From: Variovorax paradoxus EPS
Lineage (GTDB): Bacteria; Pseudomonadota; Gammaproteobacteria; Burkholderiales; Burkholderiaceae_C
Assembly (NCBI RefSeq): GCF_000184745.1
Contig: NC_014931.1
Span: forward strand, 2,728,001 to 2,792,000
Length of the DNA: 64,000 bases
Direction of reading: 5' to 3'
The notes under the pieces were generated by a model. It was not told the DNA's origin and ran no database searches. It saw nothing but the letters and a program-made list of their open reading frames with translations. A program made the translations under genes and the position numbers. How positions within the stretch are numbered: the first letter of the stretch is position 1; each line of letters starts with the position of its first letter. Shown here piece by piece: positions 18,335-28,555 of this stretch.

Positions 18335-19242
18335 GTCGAACGCCTGAATTCCTCACGCAAGCCCACGACGAGCGCGACCCGAGCCCGTGGCTCGCGCTCT
18401 ACCTGGACCAGAGCACGCCGTTGCCGGACAACGTCAAGTCGGCGTGGCTGGCGGATTCGAGCTCGGGCTCGCGGCAGTACCTGCTGCCGTTCCTCCGGCC
18501 AATCGCGCGGCTGACGATCATCCTGATCCAGATCGTGAAAGTGTTCGTGCCGCGCAACTGGTCGCACTCGATGCTGCTGCATCGCTTTCTGGCGTGGGGG
18601 CTCAAGCGCTTCGTGTCGCCCGAGGCGAACTGGCTGATTCTTCGGCACTTTCACCTGGGGTCGCAGGTGCTGGCGTTCATCGGACGCAACTCGCCGGCGC
18701 CCGTGGCCACAAATCCGCTGGAGCCGGCGGACATCGACGCGCTGAAGGACGAGATGTTCCTGAAGCACGATCTGAATCTCTTCAATTTCGTGATTCGCCT
18801 CAATACGGCGCTGCGCGAGAAGGGCGTGGCGCTGTGCAAGGCGGAGGAGGTCGATTTCTCGATGATCAAAGAGCCGGGGCTGCGGCTGGAGGACATGCCG
18901 CACGGCAAGCTCAATTTCCTCGACCTGCAGAGCGCCATCGAGCTGTTCACGCCGCTCTACCAGCTGATGCTGACCGACAACGACTTCTGGCGCGCGGCCA
19001 ACTCCTTGCAACTGGATGAAACCATCGGCATCTACACGGCGACGATCCTGAATGCGCCCGAGCACCTGATCCTGGTCAACAACAAGCACCCGCTGGTGCC
19101 CTTGTCGACCCTGCGGGCGGGGCACCGGCTGGTGATTCACGGGCTGTCCACGGAAATGCTCCACAGCCTCCTCCAGCGCATGCAGGCGGCCCGGAAAGCG
19201 GGGGAGCCGGAAACGGCCCTGTACGACCAGCCACTTGCATAG
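18331..19242 (+). CDS. Unknown protein of the ketoacyl synthase/desaturase operon
   Basis: A 303-residue protein I do not recognise. It has one hydrophobic stretch (LRPIARLTIILIQIVKVFV, about residues 55-73) that could be a membrane segment or amphipathic anchor. A helix-rich body follows, including His- and Asp-containing segments (ILRHFHLGSQVL, MFLKHDLNLFNFVIRLN) and a C-terminal part with LILVNNKHPLVPLSTLRAGHRLVIHG. Its start overlaps the stop of the fusion gene by 4 bases, so it is almost certainly made with it. It may be a substrate-handling or membrane-docking partner; this is inference from context only. Confidence 0.75.
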   Translation: MSRTPEFLTQAHDERDPSPWLALYLDQSTPLPDNVKSAWLADSSSGSRQYLLPFLRPIARLTIILIQIVKVFVPRNWSHSMLLHRFLAWGLKRFVSPEANWLILRHFHLGSQVLAFIGRNSPAPVATNPLEPADIDALKDEMFLKHDLNLFNFVIRLNTALREKGVALCKAEEVDFSMIKEPGLRLEDMPHGKLNFLDLQSAIELFTPLYQLMLTDNDFWRAANSLQLDETIGIYTATILNAPEHLILVNNKHPLVPLSTLRAGHRLVIHGLSTEMLHSLLQRMQAARKAGEPETALYDQPLA

Positions 19243-19259
19243 GCGTATGCTGCCCCCAG

Positions 19260-19628
19260 ATGCGAACCATGAACACGACCCATAATCCGTCCCCCAAGAC
19301 CGATCTGGCAGTGACCCATGTGCTGGCTCAACTGCTGGAACGGCTCGAACACAGTGCCGTACCCGTTGGCGCCGAGCAGTACCGCTCGGTGGTCGAGCAC
19401 CTGGTGCATGCGTTCGAAGATGTCGAGCCAGGCGCCGATCTGGGCCGCCTGCTCGATGCCTATCCGGCCGCATCCGAGGTTTATGAGAACCTCAACTATC
19501 AGCACGCCGGGCTTTGCCGCTCGGCATTGGACGTTTCCCTTGCGGCTGAAGTCAGCGCTCGGGAAGCCATTGCACGCGCCATGGGCGGTGCCAAAACGAA
19601 CAAGGACAAGACGCATGGCGAAGGGTGA
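19260..19628 (+). CDS. Small unknown protein following the lipid operon
   Basis: A 122-residue, soluble, helix-rich acidic protein with no motif I recognise (VTHVLAQLLERLEHSAVPVG, EQYRSVVEHLVHAF). An alternative ATG three codons downstream (19269) is equally plausible; neither has a good ribosome binding site. It lies 17 bases after the previous gene and overlaps the next small gene by 14 bases, so all three are probably one transcript. Confidence 0.65.
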   Translation: MRTMNTTHNPSPKTDLAVTHVLAQLLERLEHSAVPVGAEQYRSVVEHLVHAFEDVEPGADLGRLLDAYPAASEVYENLNYQHAGLCRSALDVSLAAEVSAREAIARAMGGAKTNKDKTHGEG

Positions 19629-19866
19629 AGTGAAGACGGCAGTGGTGGCGGACGGCCTGCGCTACAAGACCAAGACACCGGGTTCCCCGTTCCGCGCTTC
19701 GGCGTCTTTCAGCGGGGCGACCATGTCCTGCTTCATGTGCGGCAAGCACCGCGTGCGCTCACAGCTACGCACGCGCCAGGTGCTGGGCAAGTCGCAAACC
19801 GTGTGCGCGCCTTCGTGCAAGGCGCTGGACGAAGCACTGGAGCAGTCGGAAGCCTCTTCGGGCTGA
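19615..19866 (+). CDS. Small protein with two CxxC-like pairs, possible zinc ribbon
   Basis: An 83-residue basic protein starting MAKGEVKTAV. Cysteines occur as SCFMCGKHR (residues 38-46) and VCAPSCK (63-69), spaced as in a small zinc ribbon, with Arg-rich HRVRSQLRTRQ between. Binding to nucleic acid or protein would fit, but there is no direct evidence. The ATG at 19615 lies inside the end of the preceding gene; the open frame extends upstream, but only from here does the protein look native and avoid a long overlap. Confidence 0.6.
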   Translation: MAKGEVKTAVVADGLRYKTKTPGSPFRASASFSGATMSCFMCGKHRVRSQLRTRQVLGKSQTVCAPSCKALDEALEQSEASSG

Positions 19867-19897
19867 CTTTCGGCTAGCACGAAACGGCGACGTTTTG

Positions 19898-19923
19898 GCG
19901 ACATGTCCGCGCGAACATGTCGC
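19898..19923. promoter_or_regulatory. Palindrome at the edge of an AT-rich intergenic stretch
   Basis: GCGACATGT at 19898-19906 is exactly repeated in reverse complement at 19915-19923, with 8 bases between. It lies 32 bases after the small zinc-ribbon gene and upstream of the 20099 gene. The following 19930-20015 is AT-rich (for example CGATATACAGTTAGACACAA), unlike its surroundings, and probably holds a promoter. Operator or hairpin cannot be decided by eye. Confidence 0.4.
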
Positions 19924-20098
19924 AGATGTCCTTCCAAAACGGACCTAATCGATATACAGTTAGACACAATTGATGCATGTGATTGCATTCATTCAAAAGT
20001 TCTAATCTGTAGCCGATGACAAAACAAATCCAGCAAGGCCTTGGCTGCCCGGCATCGGGCGTGGACGTTGACGTCGACGCATGCAAAGGGGTTCAGCC

Positions 20099-20689
20099 GT
20101 GAGCAAACCTCGCCATGTCGTCATGCAGGTGGTCAAGCGCTCGTCCGGCAGCGCCACGCACCACGTCGAATTCCTCATGGACGACAACTTCGCGGAACGC
20201 CTGCGGCAGTTGCGTTCGCTGGTGCCGCCCCTGGGCACGCTCAACAAGCAGCGCGATCTTGTGATCGACAAGGTGCGCGTGCGCCTGCCCAACGCCATTT
20301 GGCGTTCCGGCAACGAGATCGACATGGACGGCGGCGTCGAAGGCTCCTGCATCGTCATCGCGGCGGAAGGCTCCTTCAACTGCGGCGGCAAGGACCGCAA
20401 GACACGCGAGAAGCTCGTGACGTACAACTTTTCGATCGCGCGGCTAGTCGAGCTCCACGCCGAGCGCCCCGAAGGCGAAACCCTCTACATCCGCGATGGC
20501 ACCTTTGCCAACGACGAGCCGGCCGACTCGGCCGCCGGTCGCTGGATCGCGTCGATGCACGAACTCGAAGTGGTGATGCGGGTGCCCGATGCGCCCTCGG
20601 ATTTCGACACCCTGCACGACCTGGCCCTGCGCCCTGACCACCAGCAAGCGAACAGCGCTGGCGGCACGCACCGCGCCAGCATGTTCTAG
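20099..20689 (+). CDS. Conserved-looking protein of unknown function
   Basis: A 196-residue soluble protein, family not recognised. It starts with a basic segment (SKPRHVVMQVVKRSSGS) and continues with alternating charged beta-type strands (DLVIDKVRVRLPNAIWRSGNEIDMDGG, CIVIAAEGSFNCGGKDRKTREKLVTYNF). The C-terminus is low-complexity. The GTG at 20099 was chosen because AAAGGGG lies 7 bases upstream; an in-frame ATG at 20081 has no such site. Its stop shares the bases CTAG with the stop of the convergent gene. Confidence 0.65.
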   Translation: MSKPRHVVMQVVKRSSGSATHHVEFLMDDNFAERLRQLRSLVPPLGTLNKQRDLVIDKVRVRLPNAIWRSGNEIDMDGGVEGSCIVIAAEGSFNCGGKDRKTREKLVTYNFSIARLVELHAERPEGETLYIRDGTFANDEPADSAAGRWIASMHELEVVMRVPDAPSDFDTLHDLALRPDHQQANSAGGTHRASMF

Positions 20690-21537
20690 GCTGCTGCGGC
20701 GGCAGTGGCCGCCTCTGGCGCAGCACCCACGGGCGTGTATTGCGCGCGGTTGTCTGCCAGCCAACGTGTCGACAGGCTGCTGTCCTGCTGAGCCGGATGG
20801 AAGTCGGCACGCAGGTAGCTGCGCCAACCGCCCAGATTGCCGCGCAGCAGGCCGTTCTTGCTCAACAGGATGCGCGCCGCGCTCTTCCAGGTCGCCCACT
20901 TCCACAGTTGCTTTTCGTGGCGCAGGTTGTCGATGGTCTGGTGCATCAGGTCGCCGAGGAACATCACGGTCACGCGGCGGAACCAGCGCTTGCGCCATTC
21001 GTCCGAGCCGCCCGTGGCCTTGTAGATGTCGAAGGCGACGGACTTGTGCTCCAGCTCTTCGGCGCTGTGCCACAGCCACATGGTGCGCAGCCGCGGCTCC
21101 GCGCCGTCGAGGATCTCGGGGCGCGCCAGCAGCCACTCGGCGAACATCGCGGTGAAGTGCTCGGTGGCGGCGGTGACCGCCAGCGCATGGCGCGGATCGG
21201 CTTCTTCCATCAGTGCCAGGCGCTTGTTCGCGCGCGCCGTCCAGCCGTCGACCAGCCCCTGGTTCTCCAGGTGGTTGTTGAAGAGCGAATGGATGCGCCG
21301 GTGCGTGGCCTCCTGGCCGATGAAGCCGCGCACGTCGGCGCGGTACTTTTCCTGCACCTCGGGCGGCAGCGTGGCGACGGCGTCGCGCACGGCGTCGATG
21401 AAGAATTGCTCGCCGAAGGGAAAGCTCATCGACAGGGCGTTGAAGAAGGCGGTCGAGAATGCATCGCCGCCGCACCAGTTGCGGGCAAAGGGCGATTGCA
21501 GGTCGATCAGCAGGCGGCGGACAACGAGCTCAGTCAT
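20686..21537 (-). CDS. Metal-dependent hydrolase family protein (PF10118 type)
   Basis: A 283-residue helical protein like the predicted metal-dependent hydrolases of Pfam Metal_hydrol (PF10118), resembling a ferritin-like fold. Likely metal ligands are in FIGQEATHRRIHSLFN (Glu, His, His), AVTAATEHFTAMFAEW and LWHSAEELEHKSVAFD (His, Glu, Glu, His). Biochemical role is not known for the family; several relatives are linked to lipid or steroid catabolism. The C-terminus is an Ala-rich tail. It is divergent from a TetR regulator, with two matching operator-like palindromes between them, so it is probably that regulator's target. Confidence 0.8.
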   Translation of the reverse strand: MTELVVRRLLIDLQSPFARNWCGGDAFSTAFFNALSMSFPFGEQFFIDAVRDAVATLPPEVQEKYRADVRGFIGQEATHRRIHSLFNNHLENQGLVDGWTARANKRLALMEEADPRHALAVTAATEHFTAMFAEWLLARPEILDGAEPRLRTMWLWHSAEELEHKSVAFDIYKATGGSDEWRKRWFRRVTVMFLGDLMHQTIDNLRHEKQLWKWATWKSAARILLSKNGLLRGNLGGWRSYLRADFHPAQQDSSLSTRWLADNRAQYTPVGAAPEAATAAAAA

Positions 21538-21573
21538 GAAAACAATCCTCGAGACATCTTGGGAAGAAAGGCT

Positions 21574-21589
21574 GGTACAGATTCGTACC
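21574..21589. promoter_or_regulatory. Operator-like palindrome 1 between hydrolase and TetR genes
   Basis: GGTACAGATTCGTACC: 5-base arms GGTAC/GTACC around 6 bases. It lies 36 bases before the hydrolase start and is matched by a second copy 44 bases away. Confidence 0.65.
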
Positions 21590-21617
21590 GCATGCCTCCA
21601 TGGTGCGGATCGATGCT

Positions 21618-21633
21618 GGTACTGTCAAGTACC
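21618..21633. promoter_or_regulatory. Operator-like palindrome 2 between hydrolase and TetR genes
   Basis: GGTACTGTCAAGTACC: the same GGTAC-6-GTACC layout as the copy at 21574. Centre-to-centre distance is 44 bases, about four helical turns. It ends 24 bases before the tetR start, so a dimer here would also repress the regulator itself. Confidence 0.65.
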
Positions 21634-21657
21634 GAGACGTAGGAAAATGTGCCATTC

Positions 21658-22287
21658 ATGAGCGACACCATCGAAAAAACCGTGGCCTCCAAGTCCGCCG
21701 AAGGCACCGAAAGCGAGCACTATGCGCGCCTTCTGCAGGGCATGGCGCAGGCCGTGGCGGCCAAGGGCTACGCCGACACGACCATTGCCGACATCGTGCG
21801 CGAGGCCGCCGTGTCGCGCCGCACCTTCTACGAGCACTTCAGTACCAAGACCGAGTGCCTGATCGCGCTCTACGAGACTGCCAGCCGCCTCGCGCTGCAA
21901 GCCGTGAGCGAAGCCTTCGATCCCGCACAGCCCTGGCATGCGCAGGTCGAGCAGGCGATGACCGCGTACTTCGATTACCTCGCACAGGACCCGGTCCTGC
22001 TGCGCACGCTCTTCGTCGAGATCCTGGGGCTCGGCATGCCGGGCCTCACCGCGCGCCGCCGGGTCAATGACGAGATCGCCAACTTCATCCAGGTCGCCAT
22101 CAACAGCAGCGGTACCGAAGGCGGCCCGGCCGCCCACCTCACGAGCGAGATGGCGATGACAGTCGTCGGCGGTATCAACGAACTGGTGCTGCAGGCCATC
22201 GAGCAGGGCCGTGCCGGTGATCTTCGCGAACTGGTCGCACCCGCCACGCGCCTCGTGCGCGCCGTGGCAGCCGAGAGCCAGCGCTAA
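21658..22287 (+). CDS. TetR-family transcriptional repressor
   Basis: A 209-residue regulator with an N-terminal TetR helix-turn-helix: VAAKGYADTTIADIVREAAV then SRRTFYEHFSTKTECLIALYE. A helical ligand-binding domain without recognisable specificity follows. The ATG at 21658 was chosen over a GTG 9 bases upstream because the AGGAAAA at 21641 is then well placed. It is divergent from the metal-dependent hydrolase gene; two GGTAC-6-GTACC palindromes in the shared 120-base gap are its likely binding sites, giving control of both genes. Confidence 0.9.
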   Translation: MSDTIEKTVASKSAEGTESEHYARLLQGMAQAVAAKGYADTTIADIVREAAVSRRTFYEHFSTKTECLIALYETASRLALQAVSEAFDPAQPWHAQVEQAMTAYFDYLAQDPVLLRTLFVEILGLGMPGLTARRRVNDEIANFIQVAINSSGTEGGPAAHLTSEMAMTVVGGINELVLQAIEQGRAGDLRELVAPATRLVRAVAAESQR

Positions 22288-22388
22288 GAAGAAGACGCGC
22301 TCCGCGCCGCGCGCCAGGCGGCCAGGATCAGCGTTTCGATGTCGTGCACCGGCGCGGCTCCAGGAGCGGCATCAGGTATGCGAGAGGC

Positions 22389-22850
22389 TCAGGCAACCGC
22401 AGGAAGGGCGCTTCGGCGATCTATTTTTCGGCTCAGCACGATCGATGTCTGCGTCTGGTTGATGCCGTCGAGCTGGCCCAGTTGGTCCAGCAGCACGTCC
22501 AGCTTTTCCGGCGTTTCGCAGCGCAGGAAGACCATGTAGTCGAACTGGCCGCTCACGGCCGAGAGTTCCTCGACCTCCGGAATGCGCTCGAGCGCCCGGA
22601 TCACCGCGGGCGCACGCTTCGCATCGACGCTGATGCCGCAGATCGCCCGCACAGCGGCATGCTCCAGCTTCTGGCCGAGGCGCACGCCATAGCCCGCAAC
22701 GACGCCTTCGCGTTCGAGGCGGGCAATGCGCGCCACCACTGTCGTGCGTGCGATCTTGAGCTTGCGCCCCAGACTCGCCGCGGGGTCCCGGGCGTTGGCC
22801 TGCAGAAGGCTCAACAGGTGGCGGTCAAGGTCATCGAGTCCTGCATTCAT
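22389..22850 (-). CDS. Lrp/AsnC-family transcriptional regulator
   Basis: A 153-residue regulator with an N-terminal winged helix-turn-helix (LDRHLLSLLQANARDPAASLGRKLKIARTTVVARIARLEREGVV). A C-terminal RAM/AsnC ligand-sensing domain follows (AICGISVDAKRAPAVIRALERIPEVEELSAVSGQFDYMV). It follows the saccharopine-dehydrogenase-like gene on the same strand after 149 bases, suggesting it senses an amino acid handled by that enzyme. After its TGA stop the same frame stays open for about 32 more codons (to near 22286), which could be a lost extension or chance. Confidence 0.9.
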   Translation of the reverse strand: MNAGLDDLDRHLLSLLQANARDPAASLGRKLKIARTTVVARIARLEREGVVAGYGVRLGQKLEHAAVRAICGISVDAKRAPAVIRALERIPEVEELSAVSGQFDYMVFLRCETPEKLDVLLDQLGQLDGINQTQTSIVLSRKIDRRSALPAVA

Positions 22851-22999
22851 CGCGCTGCCTCCTCATTTTTTGGGGACCTGAAACGGCATGCTACGACAGG
22901 GCGCGCAGCCCGCGCGAACTCATCGACGCGTGCTCTCCGGCCGCTAGGCAATGGCTGCAGCGGGCTCGTGCGTCGCGCTTCGCGGACCTGCGTGAAGCG

Positions 23000-24133
23000 T
23001 CAGGCTTCGGCGAGTTCCTGGCCTGAGGAACGGGCAGCGGCGCTCACGCCGAGCCCCTTGTAGTAATGGCCCACGCGCGTCGCAAGAAACTCCTCGAGAG
23101 GCGCCTGTTCCTGCCCGACGAAGCCGCGCGCAGGCAGCTTGCCCTGCAGCAGCAGCTCGAACACGCCGACCACGCCGGCCGCCGTCGTGAGCTCGATCGC
23201 CGTGCGGTCCTTGCCGCGCAACGGGGCGCCGAACACGCGGCTCACGCGCGTCTCCTGCTCGAAGCGGCCGTCGCGCAGACCCGAGGCCGACGCGAACAGG
23301 ATCACCACGTCTTCTCGGCTGTGCGGCACGGCGTGCTCCAGCACCTGGCGCAGCAGGTCGCGGCGCTCGATCAGGCGCAGGTCGTGCAGCAGGAAGTTCA
23401 TCGCCTCGCGATGGCCCGGATAGCGGATGGTCTTGTAGTCGAGGTTGCGCACCTTGCCATGCAGCGTCTCGCACAGGGTACCGAGGCCGCCCGAGGTGTT
23501 GAATGCTTCGAAGGCCTCTGCATCGAGCGTGAAGGTCTCGTGGCCTTCGAGTGCCTGCACCGACACGACCTGGCCGTTGACGATCGCATCGCAGGAATTG
23601 CAGTACTCGTTGATGACGCCGTCGATGCTCCAGGTGAAGTTGTAGCGAAGGCTGTTGGTCGCGTTGCGCGTCAGCGCGCCGACCCGCAGGCGCAGGTCGT
23701 ACAGCTCGTCGAAGTGCCCGGCAAGGTGGCCGCCGAGCATCCCGATCACGCCCGGCGCCAGCCCGCTTTGCGGCATCAGCAGCGACCTGGCTTCCCCGGA
23801 GAGCAGGCGGATCGCGTGGGTCGCCGCCACGTCTTCCGTGAGGTCGAAGTAGTGCACGCCCAACCGCGCAGCCTGCGTGGCCACGCGCGCTGCAAGGAAG
23901 AACGGCAGCGCGTTGATGACCACGGTGTGCGAGGCCAGTTCGCAGGCGAGCGCCGCTTCGTCTTCCACGTTCAGCGTGATCTCGCGAACCAGCGGATCGC
24001 TGGACGGCTTGGCGGTGCGCTGATCGGCCAACGTCACGGGGATGCGGTGGTAGAGGGCAATCATGTCGGCCACCGTGCTGCCGACCTTGCCGCCGCCCAG
24101 AACCAGAACACGCTTCACATGCAGCTTCGACAT
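23000..24133 (-). CDS. Saccharopine dehydrogenase-like NAD(P) oxidoreductase
   Basis: A 377-residue cytoplasmic enzyme. The Rossmann motif VLVLGGGKVGSTVADMI starts near residue 8. The saccharopine dehydrogenase core follows (VINALPFFLAARVATQAARLGVHYFDLTED and SGLAPGVIGMLGGHLAG). The C-terminal catalytic domain has RYNFTWSIDGVINEYCN and the substrate loop KTIRYPGH. This resembles lysine 6-dehydrogenase or carboxynorspermidine-type branches; the exact substrate is open. The ATG at 24133 is preceded by GAGGAGAAAG (ribosome binding site). The neighbouring Lrp-type gene on the same strand suggests amino acid-responsive control. Confidence 0.85.
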   Translation of the reverse strand: MSKLHVKRVLVLGGGKVGSTVADMIALYHRIPVTLADQRTAKPSSDPLVREITLNVEDEAALACELASHTVVINALPFFLAARVATQAARLGVHYFDLTEDVAATHAIRLLSGEARSLLMPQSGLAPGVIGMLGGHLAGHFDELYDLRLRVGALTRNATNSLRYNFTWSIDGVINEYCNSCDAIVNGQVVSVQALEGHETFTLDAEAFEAFNTSGGLGTLCETLHGKVRNLDYKTIRYPGHREAMNFLLHDLRLIERRDLLRQVLEHAVPHSREDVVILFASASGLRDGRFEQETRVSRVFGAPLRGKDRTAIELTTAAGVVGVFELLLQGKLPARGFVGQEQAPLEEFLATRVGHYYKGLGVSAAARSSGQELAEA

Positions 24134-24331
24134 TTCTTTCTCCTCAGGGCAAACGGCCCTGTAAAGAAAATGTAAAAGCGCGGGATGGCAGGTGCCAGAG
24201 CGCAGATCGTCGAAGCGGCCGCGCATTTCGCCGTTCCGACGAAGCCATGTGACGATTCACTCGCAAGCCGAGATGAGGCTGCAGCTCACCAGTCGGAAAG
24301 GGCGGCGAGGCTTACTCGCGGCCGTTGCGTT

Positions 24332-24700
24332 TCAGCTTGGTTTTCTCTGCGCCGGGTCGTAGAAGAACTGCTCTTCGGCGATGCGCTCGCCGTCCCAGCG
24401 CTGCCAGGCGATTTCTTCCATGCGCATCCGGCTGCCGCCCTTGAAGGTGAACTCGAAGACCCAGTGGATCGCCACATGGTCGCCGTTCACCAGCACGGGC
24501 CGCACGCACGTGGACACCACCGACTCGGTGCGGTCGAGCACGGCGGTTTCCTGCGCGACCAGCGTGCTGCGGCCCCGCCGCGGCTCGGCCTGGTTCTCGC
24601 GCATGGTGGCGTCTTCGGTGTAGTAGTCCTCGATGACCTGCGCATGCGCGCCGCCCTCCACGGCGGCGATGAAGGCTTCGAGCCGTGCGGGCGTGGGCAT
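24332..24700 (-). CDS. SnoaL-like (NTF2-fold) protein
   Basis: A 122-residue protein with the small alpha+beta barrel pattern of SnoaL-like/NTF2 proteins: helix LEAFIAAVEGGAHAQVIEDYYTEDATMREN, then strands ending in WQRWDGERIAEEQFFYDP. Such folds serve as small enzymes or binding modules; no function can be assigned. It starts 1 base after the stop of the membrane pyrophosphatase gene on the same strand, so it is likely co-transcribed. The 198 bases between it and the next gene upstream of 24134 show nothing recognisable. Confidence 0.8.
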   Translation of the reverse strand: MPTPARLEAFIAAVEGGAHAQVIEDYYTEDATMRENQAEPRRGRSTLVAQETAVLDRTESVVSTCVRPVLVNGDHVAIHWVFEFTFKGGSRMRMEEIAWQRWDGERIAEEQFFYDPAQRKPS

Positions 24701-24701
24701 C

Positions 24702-27221
<2,520 letters not shown>

Positions 27222-27475
27222 GCTTTGCTTCTCCATTCGTTCGTTGTGACTTGTGGAGACGGACAGCATGGATCCTGCGCGCAACGCGTACGGGACCCAG
27301 GTTTTCCGTCGCGTTGCTTCCTCGAAGCTCGCTGCACCGAGGTGCGGAGCCGATTGGCCAACGGTTGCAATTTACAGGCAAAAACGCGGGTGCGTGCGAC
27401 CGTGCGGTGACACGGAAAGTAAACTCAGGGTTTGTCCCGGTCTCCCCAATACTTTTCAACTACTCGAAAAACGTC

Positions 27476-28003
27476 ATGTCCTTCGACAAAGTCTCCCCCG
27501 GCAAGAACGTCCCCGATGCCTTCAACGTCGTGATCGAAATCCCGATGAACGCCGACCCGATCAAGTACGAAGTCGACAAGGAATCCGGCGCGATCTTCGT
27601 GGACCGTTTCATGACGACGGCCATGTACTACCCCGCCAACTACGGCTACGTGCCGCAGACCCTGTCGGGCGACGGCGACCCGGTCGACGTGCTGGTGATC
27701 GCCCCTTACCCGCTGCTGCCGGGTGTGGTCGTGCCCTGCCGCCCCCTGGGCATTCTGATGATGGAAGACGAAGCCGGCGTCGACGGCAAGGTGCTCGCCG
27801 TGCCCACCGACAAGGTGCTGCCGATCTACAGCCACTGGAAATCGGTCGACGACGTGAACCCGATGCGCCTGAAGGCCATCAGCCACTTCTTCGAGCACTA
27901 CAAGGACCTGGAAGCAGGCAAGTGGGTCAAGGTGCTGGGCTGGGAAGGCATCGATGCGGCCAAGAAGGAAGTCATCGACGGCATCGCCGCGTACAAGAAG
28001 TAA
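27476..28003 (+). CDS. ppa: Soluble inorganic pyrophosphatase, family I
   Basis: Hydrolyses pyrophosphate to phosphate in the cytoplasm, pulling biosynthetic reactions forward. The 175-residue length is normal. The signature DGDPVDVLV (the metal-binding aspartates) and conserved [38 protein letters not shown] and [12 protein letters not shown] are present. The ATG at 27476 aligns with the family start. It is divergent from hppA across 254 bases, placing two pyrophosphate-consuming enzymes on either side of one control region. Confidence 0.95.
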   Translation: MSFDKVSPGKNVPDAFNVVIEIPMNADPIKYEVDKESGAIFVDRFMTTAMYYPANYGYVPQTLSGDGDPVDVLVIAPYPLLPGVVVPCRPLGILMMEDEAGVDGKVLAVPTDKVLPIYSHWKSVDDVNPMRLKAISHFFEHYKDLEAGKWVKVLGWEGIDAAKKEVIDGIAAYKK

Positions 28004-28012
28004 CCCGGGTCT

Positions 28013-28442
28013 TCACTTCTCGAATTCGAACGGCGAGCGGCGCGGATCGCGCACATAGACGCCTTTCAGCGCGGGTGCGCATTCAGGCCCGTCGGCGACC
28101 GTGATGCGGTCGGCGGCGAACTGGAAGGTGCGGGTGCAACGCCCGCCGTCCGCTACCCTCAGGCGCTGCCCGGCTTCCAGAACGTTCCTGCCCTGCAGCA
28201 GCATGCTGCCGCGCGCGCTGGTCGCGCCGAAGGAGAACCGCCCATTGGCCCGTGTCGGGCATCTCGAGTTGGCGCTGGTAGAGCGCGGCCAAGGCCTCGT
28301 CCTGCCGCGAGAGGCCCGGGTCGGCGCAGATGGCTTTCTCGGTCGCGTTGCCGGCCTTGGTGCAATCGAAGCTTGCGGCCGAGGCGAGGCCGGCACTTGT
28401 GAGGCAGAGCGCCGCAAGGGCGAGACGAGTCGATGAGCGCAT
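28013..28442 (-). pseudogene. Frameshifted exported protein with LprI-like N-terminus
   Basis: The N-terminal frame (from ATG at 28442) gives a signal peptide ending LASAAS and an LprI/DUF1311-type motif: FDCTKAGNATEKAICADPGLSRQDEALAALYQ. It loses sense after DTGQWA. The -1/+1 neighbouring frame then continues sensibly (RFSFGATSARGSMLLQGRNV, later CTRTFQFAADRITVADGPECAP) to a stop at 28013. Removing one base from the GGG run (plus-strand CCC at 28241-28243) joins them into a 142-residue protein with five cysteines. LprI-type domains inhibit lysozyme in some bacteria. It is either a pseudogene or a sequencing error; it converges on ppa. Confidence 0.7.
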
Positions 28443-28555
28443 TCGGTTTCTCCTCGGAGTCGGGACTTTTCGGGTCCGGATGCTAGGAGAGGCGCCGCGC
28501 GCCGTCGATGTGCCAAACGGTCAAAGGCGCTATGCCCTTGGACAGAGGCTGCGCT

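Noticed and set aside
22284..22388. Possible gene remnant in frame after the Lrp stop (HDIETLILAAWRAAR)
   Set aside because: Only about 32 codons without a recognisable family; kept as a note in the Lrp entry rather than as a feature.
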